Of a stretch of DNA of 60,420 nt, positions 30,165 to 40,859 are shown piece by piece. The stretch is taken from assembly GCA_008729055.1 (NCBI GenBank), contig SDUX01000107.1:1-60420 (forward strand), read 5' to 3'. The translations under genes and the position numbers were made by a program. A model generated the notes under the pieces. That model did no database searches. It was not told the DNA's origin and saw nothing but the letters and a program-made list of their open reading frames with translations. The stretch is from Pyropia haitanensis (Eukaryota; Rhodophyta; Bangiophyceae; Bangiales; Bangiaceae). How positions within the stretch are numbered: the stretch's first letter is position 1; every line of letters begins with the position of its first letter.

Positions 30165-30337
30165 CTGGCCACCGTCTGTGGACTCGTCTGCGGGCCCCGC
30201 AACAGGGCAAAACAGGCTTTTCCTGAACCTCCCTTTAAGCACCACAGCGCTGGCCACCGTCTGTGGACTCGTCTGCGGGCCCCGCAACAGGTCAAAACAG
30301 GCTTTTCCTGAACCTCCCTTCAAGCACCACAGCGCTG
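30165..30337 (-). repeat. Two 86-bp units ending in the inverted start of the 515-bp repeat
   Basis: 30165-30250 and 30251-30337 are near-identical direct copies. Their last 30 bases (TTCCTGAACCTCCCTTTAAG and on to CACCACAGCGC) are the inverse complement of the beginning of the 515-bp unit. The whole block 28621-30337 therefore has terminal inverted repeats, like a non-autonomous transposon that was partly duplicated in tandem. Confidence 0.75.
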
Positions 30338-31195
30338 GTGGGGGCCCCGCCGCCCGCGCTCCTGGTGGCGTACGCGCCACCACCCCCGCCGGCAGCCGCC
30401 GGCTGCCGCCGTCCCCGCCCCCGCCACTGCCGCCGCCGACCGCCACCACCGCCGCCGCGGCCGCCGCCACCGCCACCGCCGCCACCGCGGCCGCCGCGGC
30501 TGCCGCGGCGGGTGGCCGCGGCCGCCCGCCGCCACCGCCGTCGCCGCCCCCGCGGCCGCCCGCCGCCCGCCGCCGCCGCCGCCGCCGCGGCTGCCGCATT
30601 GGGCGGCCGCGGCCGCCCGCCACCGCTGCCGGGGTGGCCGCCGCGGCTGCCGCGGCCGGGGGCCGCGACCGCCGCGGCGGGCGGCCGCGGCCGCCGCTGC
30701 GGCCGCCGCCGCCTCCGCCGCCCGCCGCCACGGCCGCCGCCACCGCCGCCGCCGCCCCCGCGGCCGCCCGCCGCCCGCCGCCCGCCGTCGCCGCCGCCCC
30801 CGCCGCCGCCGCGGCGGCCGCGGCGGGTGGCCGAGGCCGCCCGCCACCACCTCCGCCGCCGCCCCGGCCGCGGCCGCCTGCCACCACCGCCGCCGCCGCC
30901 CCGGCCGCGGCCGTCGCCGCCCCCGCCGCCGCCCGCCACCGCCGCCGCCCGCCGCCGCCGCCGCCACCTCCGCCCCCGCCGCTGCGGGCTGCTGCCGCCC
31001 CGGCTGCCGCTGCCGCCGCCGCCGTTGCTGCCGGCCGCCGGCCGCCTGCCTGGCCGGCCGCCGGCCACCTGCCGCCCGGGCTGCCGCGCCGGCCGCCGTC
31101 CGCAACGCCGTCGCCCCCACCGGGTTGCTGCCGCCCGGCTGCCGCTGCCGCCGCCGCCGTTGCTGCCGGCCGCCGTTATGCTGGGGGAGGGGTGA
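30338..31195. repeat. GCC-rich low-complexity tract
   Basis: Almost only G and C, built of imperfect CCGCCG, GGCCGC and GCTGCC blocks. Open frames in all six readings give Ala/Pro/Arg-rich strings with no protein character. The last 170 bases contain two copies of a CTGCCGCTGCCGCCGCCGCC module separated by about 120 bases. Confidence 0.8.
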
Positions 31196-31560
31196 CCAGC
31201 CACGCTGCTTGCACGAAGAGGTATTTGAAAAAAACTTCTCAGCCGCGATTATTTGATATGGATACAAAAGTACACACACCTCAGACTTGGTACACATCTC
31301 TCGGCCTGTTTGGCGAATCTAATGTCCCGTACGTCTAGTCTGATAGGCTGTCACATGATTTGAACTGCTGATCTGTAACAATCAATACTGAACTTACTCT
31401 TGCTGGACATGAGAGTACCACATTTGGAAGAACACCCATCCTGGTCAACGACTGGCAACTCCCAACTGCTGAAGCGCCGGCGCACGAGACGCCCCCCTCC
31501 ACCCCGCCCGGTCGCCCGCTTCACCATTTCCTGGCCACCCAGCAGTCCATGTGGATACAC
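31196..31560 (-). repeat. Solo, diverged copy of the long TIR seen at 49.4-51.2 kb
   Basis: Blocks such as TGATAGGCTGTCACATGATT (about 31340) and AAGCGCCGGCGCACGAGACG (about 31470), followed by GGCCACCCAGCAG and GTGGATACACA, match the TIRs of the element at 49425-51150 in order and spacing. There is no inverted partner close by, so this is a remnant or a solo end. The direction given is arbitrary. Confidence 0.6.
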
Positions 31561-32011
31561 AAACCAGTTTTACTACGTCAGCGACGCCCTCCACCGGCAC
31601 GCTCCCCCCCCCCCCCCCGCCCGACCCCTCTGGTCTGGCCGCCTGGCGGGATGCTCCCCCACCTAAGGGGCCTTCCTCCCCTCCCCCCCCTCCCGTCCCC
31701 CTTTGCCGCCGCCACCGACGCGGCGGCCGCCACCCCCGCCGCCTCCCACCGCTCCCCAATCCCCACGAGCAGCTCTTCACTCCAGGCGGGCCCGACCCAG
31801 GTGACCCCCCGGGGCAGACCCCATCCCCTCCCCTCCCGCCCCCCCCACTACCCCCAATCCCCCCCATCGGTACCGCCAGCGCCGCCAGGTCCATCAGGTT
31901 GCCAAAGTTGGTGTACGTCCCGAGGAGGGCGTTGGTGCCCCGCACGTCGGCGCGGGTCTCGGTCAGCGTCACGGGCGGCGAGACCGACGGCAGCAGCAAC
32001 ACACAAAAACT
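31561..32011. other. C-rich spacer downstream of the kinase-like gene
   Basis: Pyrimidine-rich on the plus strand with several C runs. No supported gene. As the kinase-like gene ends at 32012 on the minus strand, this would hold its 3' UTR. Confidence 0.4.
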
Positions 32012-33859
32012 TCAGGCCGATCCAAACGCGTCATTGATGAACTGCTCCAGCTTCGGGAAGCGCGTGAACGCCGCTAAAACGCCGTCAAGTTGATGAAGGC
32101 GTTGCTCCCTCTCCAGCACCTCCTTCATGTCTGCGACGCTCTTGACGGATCCAGGCTCGACCACCACCATGTCGTCGTAGTCAATGAGGCGCCAGCAACC
32201 GCCAGAGTCAACCAGGATGTTTGGCTCCCGCAAGTCATAGTAGATGAGCCCGCGGCGCGCCAGCCAGACCACAGCCGAGGCAATGGCACGAGCGCCCTCC
32301 TCGTCGTCGGGGGTGGACGCAGCCAGCTGCTCCACCGTAGCTTCCTTGCCCTTGACAAACTCCATCGTCACTACGATTGCAAAAACGCCGCACCAGAGAC
32401 GAGCAGGAAGCAGGGCTTGAGGCACCGTTCTCTCCACCTCACTTGCGCTCTCCACGGCCAACGCAGCACCGTACCTTTCGTATGTCTTGTACAGCCGACG
32501 GAGGAAGCCGTCGGGCTGGTGCAAGTGGTCGTACGACGAGCAGGGCACCAGCTTCAAAAACTGGTTGACATGCTGCCGCCCGTCCTCTGCCACCAGCACC
32601 GTCGGCATCGCACTCCAACACACGGAGCGACTGCAGCGGGAGTCCCACTTGATGTCCTTGAAGTTGACGGTGATGAACTGGTTGTAGCAGATGTCCGGCA
32701 GCGCTGCGACCGACGCCTTGTGCTGCTCCGAGCCGATGAAGAAGGGCTGGCTGTACGGGGTGGCAAGCAGCTTCCCGATCCACTCGACCGCCACAACATA
32801 GCCGCAATGAGGGAAAGACACCACCCCGTAGCCAACAGGGGGGTTGGCGTAGAACCGGACCTCCGACGAGCAGCTGAACAGGGCGTCAGCGATCGACATG
32901 GCCACGTACGTCAGCAGCTCGTTCCACGTCTTGATCGAGACCGACTTGACCTCCGCATTGAAGCCGGGGTGGAGAGCAGTAGAACGCACGAGAAGCTCGG
33001 GAAGGAACGCCCAGGGCCACTCGACGGGTTGGAAAGAAGGGATCGACGCAGTTGCTCCGTACAAGATGCGCGCCGACACGCCGTCCTGTCGTCCGCTTCT
33101 CTTGCCCACGATGCTCACCCACGCAGGCCGTGTCGACCCAACCAGATCGTAGAAGGCGCCTTCTTGTAGGAGCGCGTCGGAGGACATCTCAGCCAACCGC
33201 AAAGCACTCAGTGCGCCGCCATCGAGCACCGGCTTGAGGAAGACAGGTCCATCGAGAGAGAAGGACGCCAGGGCAGGCCGGAGCAGACCCTTGTCTCGGG
33301 ATCGAGTGGGAGAGTCAATGCGGATGGGAGAGAGGAGCTTCGCCTTCACAGCTTCGTAGGAAGACCACGCCGCTGCCGTTGAACCGCCGCTCTGGTTCCA
33401 AACCGCCGGGGTCAGCTTTCCCTGCATCGCCGTCTGGCCCTTGCGCAACTCCAGGATCTGGTCCACATAGCGGGAGCACCTGGTCGCCGTCGTCCGCGCG
33501 CGTCTCTGCTTGTGGGGCGACAGCGTCGCGATCGCGTCCAGATGGTCACGGTGGGCGTCCTCCACCCGCAGCGCGGCCTTCAGGTCGTGGAGGGCCTGCT
33601 CGACCGCCGGGTCCCGCACCAGCGGAGCCCCACTGGACACGAGCGCCGTTCGGAGCCTGAACAGCTCTGTGATCTCGGCGGAAAAAGCGTCACACCTGAA
33701 CATGGCAGTGCTCTCGCGGCGTGTCTCTTTGTCGGTCAGCTCACGCGTCAGCTTGTTGAGGCAGTCCAGGCAGGCGTCCTCCTTCTTCTGCTGCTCCATC
33801 AAGACCGAAACAAGTTGATCAATCTCCTTCATGTCGTCCTCCATGCTGCAGTTCTCCAT
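32012..33859 (-). CDS. Kinase-fold protein with possible nuclease-like middle domain (Crinkler-type architecture)
   Basis: 615 residues from the ATG at 33859 (MENCSMEDDMKEIDQLVSVL). The frame extends 29 codons upstream to another ATG at 33946, but that part is unlike the rest. Residues 1-150 are helical, probably coiled coil. In the middle, HPGFNAEVKSVSIKTWNELL at about 297-316 has E-x-K followed by a helix, as in PD-(D/E)xK nucleases. The C-terminal 150 residues look like the C-lobe of a protein kinase: LIYYDLREPNIL carries catalytic D542 and N547, and WRLIDYDD carries metal-binding D560 in place of DFG. A helical tail ends the protein. REase-kinase fusions are known among eukaryotic Crinkler-type effectors and their mobile-element relatives. 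A regulatory kinase or pseudokinase is the alternative. Single exon and normal codon use. Confidence 0.6.
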   Translation of the reverse strand: MENCSMEDDMKEIDQLVSVLMEQQKKEDACLDCLNKLTRELTDKETRRESTAMFRCDAFSAEITELFRLRTALVSSGAPLVRDPAVEQALHDLKAALRVEDAHRDHLDAIATLSPHKQRRARTTATRCSRYVDQILELRKGQTAMQGKLTPAVWNQSGGSTAAAWSSYEAVKAKLLSPIRIDSPTRSRDKGLLRPALASFSLDGPVFLKPVLDGGALSALRLAEMSSDALLQEGAFYDLVGSTRPAWVSIVGKRSGRQDGVSARILYGATASIPSFQPVEWPWAFLPELLVRSTALHPGFNAEVKSVSIKTWNELLTYVAMSIADALFSCSSEVRFYANPPVGYGVVSFPHCGYVVAVEWIGKLLATPYSQPFFIGSEQHKASVAALPDICYNQFITVNFKDIKWDSRCSRSVCWSAMPTVLVAEDGRQHVNQFLKLVPCSSYDHLHQPDGFLRRLYKTYERYGAALAVESASEVERTVPQALLPARLWCGVFAIVVTMEFVKGKEATVEQLAASTPDDEEGARAIASAVVWLARRGLIYYDLREPNILVDSGGCWRLIDYDDMVVVEPGSVKSVADMKEVLEREQRLHQLDGVLAAFTRFPKLEQFINDAFGSA

Positions 33860-34934
33860 GGCGGCGGCGGTGGCCGGAAGAAGCGGCCCCCACCGTACGA
33901 GGCGGCAGCCGGCGCACGCGGTAGCGGCAGCAGCAAAGGTGGACAAGGCCGGAAATTAAGGGCGCAGGCAACGGCATCGGCTGCAGCCAGACACCCCAAC
34001 TGCAGACTCGCGCAACGGCAGCCCCACGCAGTGTCAGGAGCTGCACGCGGGAGCAGCGGCACGCGACAACGGCAGTGGCAGCAGGCCGCAGCGGCAGCGG
34101 TAGCAGGACAAGACGGCAGCGGTTGCAGGCAGCAGGCCGAGGCCGCAGCGGCTGCAGGCAGCAGCCCGTGGCGGCACCAGCCCGCTCCTCGCGGTGTGTG
34201 AATGTGGTGGGGTGGCGGGGAGGGTCCAGGGGAGCCCCCCCCCGCCTCCGCCGCAGCGCCCGTCGTCGCCTGGCGCGCCCGCCGCCGCCGCCGCCGCCGC
34301 GCGGGCCGCCGCCGCCGCCGGGTGGCTGGGGTGGTTGGGTTGGCGGGGCGAGTCCAGGGGGGCCTCCCTCTGCCCGCGCCGGGTCGCGCCGGGTCAGTGG
34401 GGTGGGTGCGGTGGCGAGGAGGGTCCGGGAAAGCCTCCCCCCGCCGCCGCCGCCTCCGCGCGGGCCACCGCGGCCGCCGGGTGGGTGAACTGGGTGCGAT
34501 GGCGGCGGGGGTTAGGGGGACGCCGCCCCCCGCCGCCGCCGCCGCGCCCGCCGCCGCCGGGTGCGTGGGTGTGGTGGGGTGGCGGGGGGGGTCCAGGGGG
34601 GCCGCCCCCCGCCGCCGCGCCCGCCGCCGCCGCCGCCGCCGCGCCCGCCGCCGCCGCCGCCGCGCCCGCCGCCGCCGAAGCCACCGCGCCGCCGCCGCCG
34701 CCGCCGCCGCGTGGGCCACCGCCGCCGCTGGGTGAGTGGGGTGCGTGGGGTGGCGAGAGGGGTCCGGGGGGGCCTCCCCAAACTGCGGCCGGGTGGCGCC
34801 GGGTGGGTTGGGCGGGTGGGGTGGCGGGGGGGGTCCGGGTGGGTCGCCCCCCGGCCGCCAAGAGTGGGGTGGGGTGGGTGGAGGGGTGGGGTGGGTGGTG
34901 GGGTGGGGTGGGGTCGTCACAGGAAGTGACAACG
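33860..34934. repeat. Low-complexity region with CAG/GCA and GGTGGGGTGGCGGGG repeats
   Basis: 33960-34190 is rich in GCAGCGGCAGC-type triplets. From 34195 to 34900 a loose repeat of about 110-120 bp recurs six to seven times (GTGGGGTGGCGGGGAGGGTC, then GCCTCCCCCCGCCGCCGCC). No gene is supported. Confidence 0.65.
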
Positions 34935-36320
34935 GCCACCGGCTTGTGGGGGGGGGTAATGCAGGACGTACTAATTGGGATGTAAATAGAACAATGTAGC
35001 CGCCGTGGCGCACGCGGGGACGGCGTGGCAGCAGCGTCTTTCAGGGGGGGTGCCACGTTGTGGTTCGTATAGGAATGAAATGCGGCCTTCCCATTGGCTG
35101 ATACGCCTTCGATATGCGCTCCGAGCCTTTGATGTGCGGTTGGCGCATATCCAAGGCTGTGCTTTTCTTGGCTGGTGGCGTGCGCCTCTCGGCGGGGGGT
35201 GTCGACGGCGGAGTTCCGGGCGGCGGTCGCGACGCTCGTAGAGGAGGAGCGGGTGGTGGTGGTGGGGGGGGCAGCGCGCTGCGGTGGATCGTGACGGACG
35301 CGTGCGTGGGGGGAGTGCGGGGTGCCAGTAGTGGGAGCAGTGGTGGGGGGTATTGAGGTGCTTTTCTTGTTTCACTGTTCCTGCTTGTTTCTCAGTCACG
35401 CGGCCGCACACGCTCCAGTGGCGACGAGTGGGGCGGGTGCCCACTGCCGAGGCTACCCCCTTCCCCCCGCGTCAGCGGGTTGGCCCCGTCGCTCCGCTGC
35501 GACCGCGGCGGCGGCGGCGGCGGCCGCGCCGCATCCCACCGCACCGCCGCGGATAGTGCGGCGAGCGCGGCCGCCGCGGCGGCCGCCACCGTCCCGCCCC
35601 TCCCACGGGAACGGCGGCCGCCGCTGGGTCCGCGGCGGCGGCGTCCCGCCGCGGCCGGCTGACGCGGTCACGGCCGCTGCTGGGGCGGCGGCGGCGTCGT
35701 TCCGCCGCGGCCGGCTGACGCGGCCGCGACCGCCGCAACGGTCACGGCGGTGGCCACGCCGCGAGGGAGACCCGCGTCGGCCGCCGCCGCCGCCGTCGTG
35801 TCCGTGACGGCGGGACGGGGTCGCCCGGCCGGCCGGCGGCGCCCGCCACGGCGGCGTCGTGCCCCGCGGGTGGTCGCAGCCGGTCGCACACGGGCGCGGC
35901 GGCGGTGGACTCCCCCCCGCAGACTCCCCCCAGCGACGCTCCGCCCGCAGCGTTGTCGCGGTCGCCGCACGTGGATTGCCCCACCGCCGCTCAAGGATGA
36001 GCGCTGTGAACGGGGAAAGGGGGGGGAAATGTGTCCAACAAACAAGCAAGCGGCAGCCGTCATAGATTACGACGCTCGCCTCAATGTCAATGCGGACTGC
36101 CAATTGGTACATGTTTAATTGGTTCCAGGCCCGCCGGCTACGTCTCCCCCGTGGGAAGTTCACCGGCGGGCCTGCTGCCGGGAAAGACGCCCGGCAGCTC
36201 GTCCGCACCAAGGGAAAACGCAGTCCCTGTGGTGCGAACAAGGAAGACAAACGCGCAGGCGTGCCAGAGGCGAGCACGACGCGCAAGTACAAAAAACAAA
36301 AAGAGACAGCGTGTGGCCCG
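34935..36320 (+). repeat. Left outer arm of the palindromic element
   Basis: It begins GCCACCGGCTTGTGG, matched by CCACAAGACGGTGGC at the right end. It includes a stretch of normal composition (34960-35170), a GC-rich middle of GCGGCCGC-type blocks and a T/A-richer end (36040-36320) with three hairpins. Open frames differ between the two arms because of small indels, which argues against coding function. Confidence 0.8.
36127..36236 (+). repeat. Three consecutive hairpins in the left arm
   Basis: Hairpin 1: AGGCCCGCCGG at 36127-36137 with its complement at 36163-36173. Hairpin 2: GCTGCCGGG at 36174-36182 with CCCGGCAGC at 36190-36198. Hairpin 3: CGCACCAAGGGA at 36204-36215 pairs with 36224-36236, with one bulge. 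They stand shoulder to shoulder and recur inverted in the right arm. Confidence 0.75.
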
Positions 36321-36324
36321 GCGG

Positions 36325-37495
36325 GGAGCCGCCGCCCACGGCGACAACTTACCACCGTCGGGAGGGGGGCAGCGCCGCCAGCCGGCGGCCGCCGCCCACG
36401 GCGACAACTTGCCGCCGTCGGGGGGGTGGCGGTGGTGCCGGCCGGCAGCCACCGCCAACGGCGAAAAGTTGCCGCCGTTGGGGGGAGGGCGGTGGTGCCA
36501 GCCGGCGGCCACCGCCAACGGCGAAAACTTGCCGCCGTCGGGGGGGTGGCGGTGGTGCCGGCCGGCGGCCACAGCCAACGGCGACAACTTACCGCCGTCG
36601 GGGGGGTGGCGGTGGTGCCGGCCGGCGGCCACCGTTAACCGCAACGACTTGCCGCCGTCGGGGGGGTGGCGGTGGTGCCAGCCGGCGACCACCGCCAACG
36701 GCGACAACTTGCCGCCGTCGGGGGGCGAGGGGCGCCGCCCGCAAACAGGATGCGCCAAACCAGGAAAAAAAAAAAAAAAAACCGCCGACGCCAGCAGCAG
36801 CAACAGGCCGTCAACGTCAGCAGAGGCGGCGCGGACAGCCGGCGACCACCACCCACGGCGACAACTTGCCGCCGTCGGGGGGGAAGCAGCGCCGCCAGCG
36901 AGCGGCCACCGCCAACGGCGACAACTTGCCGCCGTCGGGAGGGGGGCAGCGCCGCCAGCCGGCGGCCGCCGCCCACGGCGACAACTTGCCGCCGTTGGGG
37001 GGGGGCGGCGACGCCAGCCGGCGGCCGCCGCCCACGGCGACAACTTGCCGCCGTCGGGGGGCGAGGGGCGCCGCCCGCAAACAGGATGCGCCAAACCAGG
37101 AAAAAAAAAAAAAAACCGCCGACGCCAGCAGCAGCAACATGCCGCCAACGTCAGCAGAGGCGGCGCGGACAGCCCGCGACCACCGCCCACGGCGACAACT
37201 TGCCGCCGTCGGGGGGGAAGCAGCGCCGCCAGCGAGCGGCAGCCGCCCACGGCGACAACTTGCCGCCGTAGGGGGGGGGGCAGCGACGCCAGCCGGCGAC
37301 CACCGCCAACGGCGACAACTTGCCGCCGTCGGGAGGGGGGCAGCGACGCCAGCCGGCGACCACCGCCAACAGCGACAACTTGCCGCCGTCGGGGGGGTGG
37401 CGGTGGTGCCAGCCGGCGGCCACCGCCCACGGCGACAACTTGCCGCCGTCGGGGGGGAAGCAGCGCCGCCAGCGAGCGGCAGCCGCCCACGGCAT
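36325..37495 (+). repeat. 60-bp tandem repeat array, left arm
   Basis: About 19-20 copies of a unit with the core CAACGGCGACAACTTGCCGC followed by CGTCGGGGGGGTGGCGG. Two interruptions carry an A15-17 tract with AGGATGCGCCAAACCAGG (36735-36840 and 37070-37165). Since 60 is a multiple of three, all six frames stay open; the resulting 20-residue repeats are not evidence of a protein. Confidence 0.9.
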
Positions 37496-40400
37496 TGACA
37501 GCGGCGGGGAGTGCCGTTTAACCCGAGCCGCTCCTGGTCCATGCCGGCCCGCGCGCGTGACCAGAGAGCGCAGTCCTTGAGATACGCGACTGATGTGCGC
37601 GGCCAAGGGTGTCGGATGAGAGCCAGTCACGAGACAAAGCACCGCAGCTCGCCGTGGAGTGAACCGCGCCCAGTTGGGACTCAGAATTGGATGAAATCAT
37701 GATTAACCAAACTGGTACCATTCGACCCGACGAGATCACAATAAGTGGCATTTTCCACAAACTTTTGTGTCTCGTCCAATGACATCGCACACGCGCTGCT
37801 TCAGCGCGGCGCTTTGAATACAACAGAGACTGTCAGCAGCGCGGCTTCCAATGAAAATACGTTACACCTTTGCCACGTGATCCTACCACCAAAATCTGAT
37901 GTCCATCTGGGCACACCAGTCCTGTGACCCACGTTTTTCTGCCCGCCCGCCCTCCGCCCAGTCTGACTGCCCAGACCCCGCCTACATCCTCGCCTGCCAA
38001 CCTCCCCGCCTGCCCACCTCCCTGGCTACCCACCTGCCTCGCAGCAGCTCTTTGTTTGTTGGGGGGGAGGGTGCGGGAGGGCGAGAGCGGAGGCTTGTGC
38101 GCATGGAAAGGAGTCGGGTCGGCGGTTGCGGGGGGCACCGTCTGCTGTTCTGTTTGGGGTGGTCGGTTCTGGTGTCGGTGGTGGTGACGGATTTGCGTTA
38201 TCGCGACGGCGGGTAGGGACCATTCTGTAGTGGCGGCAGCGTCGGTAGTTGGGGGGAGGCGGGGTTGGCGGTGCCGTTTTTGATGGCGGGCTGTCGGGCA
38301 GTTTGCGGTGGTAAAGACGTCGTTTCGGCCAAAGCGACGGCATCCGCGACGCGTGGGTGCCCGCCATGTGCACGGCGGCGCGCGCGGCGGTGGCGGTGGC
38401 GGCGTCGGTGGTGGCGGCGGCGGCGATGGCGGCGGCGGCGATGGCGGCGGTGGCTTTTTGTGCTGCCTGCGGGACTGAGCCGCGGATCAGAAGTGCTGGA
38501 GGGGTCGGGCGGGGGCGAGCACCTTGGCCGCCGCCCTCTAATTGTCGGCATCTGGCGACGGCGGCCGCGGTGGCGGTGATGGCGCCGGTGGCGGTGGCGA
38601 CGGGCGCGGAGACGGCGGCGACGGCGCCGTCACCGCGGCCACAGCGGCCGCCCTCCTCCCTCCGACGCCGTGCTGGGCGCAACCGCCTCGCCGCGGCGCG
38701 GTCACCCGCCGCCGCGGCGGCCAGCGTGGCCGCCGGCCGATGCGCTTCGGCGGCCGTGCCAACAGACACCACCGCCACGCCCCGCGTCGCGGCCACCGCG
38801 GCCGTCGTGCCCCGCCGAGCGTCCCTTCCCTCTCCCCGCTTTTGATCACATTCCCCAGCCTCGAGAGGCAGCCGCCAGCCGTCTCGTGTGTGGACGAAAG
38901 CGCCCCTTAAGAGGGCAGAATGAAAAGCAAACGGTTCGCGTCCCAATTGCGGACGCCCTCACGCGTGGACCGCGACACTGTCGGCTACCGTCCCGACTCG
39001 CCTCCTGCCGCCCGTTGTCTCCACGCGCCGTTCCAGGTTGTGACGTACGGCGCCACGACGCAATTGAAAAGGGCGGCGGGCCCCACGCCGGGATGTGTGC
39101 GTCGAGACAAAGTGGGCGCGGCGGTTTTGGTTTTTCTTTCTTTTTCTTGGTGAAGGGGAGGGAGGGGCACGGAGGACGACGTGCGCCACGCCCGCTGGGC
39201 CGGCAGCGTGGCGCGCATCGCCAGGGGCGGGCCGCGTGCGGCTGTCGGCGGCCTGCTGGCGGCGAGGGCGGCCGCCGCACCGCCGCCGATGCGGGTGCGG
39301 TGAAAGGGGGGGGGGGGGGCGGCCACGCCCCAGGCGGACGCTCCAGACGGACCGATGCGGACCGCCTCCCACAGTCGCCCACCCTCCACCCTCGCCCCCC
39401 ACCCCTCCGGGCCCATTTTGAAACGACCTCCACACGCACACACGCCGCCACCCTCCGCGAGCACGGGCCGCGCCACTCACCAGACGCCATCCTGCGCGCC
39501 CCCCCCCCCGCGTCAGCCGGCGGCCGCCACCCAGCAGCACGCCACGGCGCTTGCGCCACCCTACCCCCCCCCCCAAGGCCCCTGCCAACGCGGCACGCCC
39601 TCGCGCCAGCGCCGGCAGATCGAGCCGGCGTGCCGCGCCTGCCGGCGGCAGCGGCGCCAAACGCAGGACGCGCGCGCTGGTGTGCGTCGCCGCGCCGCGG
39701 CGCCCCGCCTCGCCACGCGCCGCCCCACTCCGTCCCTCGGCGCCCCGCTACCGCCGCATCACGCCCCGTCCCGCATTGCCCCGCTCTCCCGCCCGGCCCG
39801 CGGCGCGCCGCGCCTCCCGTTCCCATGCTCCACGATCGCTCGCCGCGAATCGCCTCCCGCGTCGGCCGCCGCCGCTCTTCTCCGCGCGCGGTGAGACTCG
39901 TCAACGGCTGCACCCCCCCTCCTCCCCGCCCCCCGCGCCCGCACGGCCCGCCCACGCGCGCACATCGCTTCCCGCCTTTGTGCGCGTCTTCCCTTCTCCC
40001 CTCCCGCCACCCCCGCCGCTGGCCGCCCCCTCCCGCTTCCCCCCCCCCGCCGCTCCGCGCCGCCCGCCCATTTTGCCTCCACCACGGCTGCGGTGTGTGG
40101 GCCGCCCCCACGCGCGCGCACGCGCCGCGGCGGGCGCCAGTCGCCGCGGCGGATGGGCGGCGATGGCGCGCCGCCTCCGCTGCCCGTTGCCGCTGCCGTT
40201 GCCGCCGCCGCTGCCGTTGCGGCGGCTGCCGCCGTTACGGGAGCCACCGCCGGGTGGGGCGTGGCGGGCGGTACCGCCCGCACGGCGGTCGTTGTCGCCA
40301 ACGACGGCGCCAGTGAGTCGCGGGGGCGCTGCGGCCCGCGCTGTCGCGGCCATCGGTAGCGCCGGCGCGGTTTCGACGTGCCACGCCCATCGCGGCAGCG

Positions 40401-40859
40401 GGCGGTGGGGCCTCCCGCTGCTCCCGCCGCGCGCACGCCACTCCCCACCTCTGCACCTACCGTCGCCCGCCCCTTCCCCCCCCCAACGCCCACTCCGATC
40501 CGGCATCCTCCCCGATCGCTGCCCCGCCCGTCTTTCCGCACGCCAACCCTGGCGCTGGTGCGGCGGGCGCGGAGAGCGGCAGCGGATGGGGGCGGGCATG
40601 GGATGGCGGCGCGCGGGGGTCACCCGCGACGTGCCCGCCGGTGCTGTTGCCGCCGCCATCACGCGCACCCCACTCTGACGCGGCGGCGACGATTCGACGG
40701 CGGCGGCCGGGTGCCACCCAGCGGCGGCACTCCCGGCCGAGCGCCCCTCTGCCCAAGACGGCGTCCATTGGCGGTGAGCTCTGTTTTTTTTTCCTTCCCT
40801 CTTTTGATTTTTTTTTTTGTTTCGGCCCGCCCGCTGTTTTTGGTTGTGCTTCTTGCGCG
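37496..40859. other. Left half of the central domain: balanced patch, then GC-rich sequence
   Basis: 37560-37930 is an island of normal composition with two CCAATGA motifs and GCCACGTGATC; it looks like a promoter, but no gene follows that I can defend. A weak candidate is the plus frame starting at 38366 (MCTAARAAVAVAASVVAAAA...), with a signal-peptide-like start. From 38500 to 40700 the DNA is GC-rich with several mutually overlapping open frames and no known motif. Confidence 0.35.

Noticed and set aside
34900..34934. Target-site duplication of the palindromic element
   Set aside because: Flanks at 34926-34934 and 48376-48384 do not match. Ends may be misplaced by a few bases, but no 8-9 bp match was found nearby.
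36325..37495. CRISPR-like array
   Set aside because: The units are contiguous tandem copies without unique spacers, in a eukaryotic context.
38846..40680. Several long Arg/Ala/Pro-rich frames in the central domain
   Set aside because: Frames on both strands overlap fully, none has a motif or normal composition; typical shadows of GC-rich DNA.
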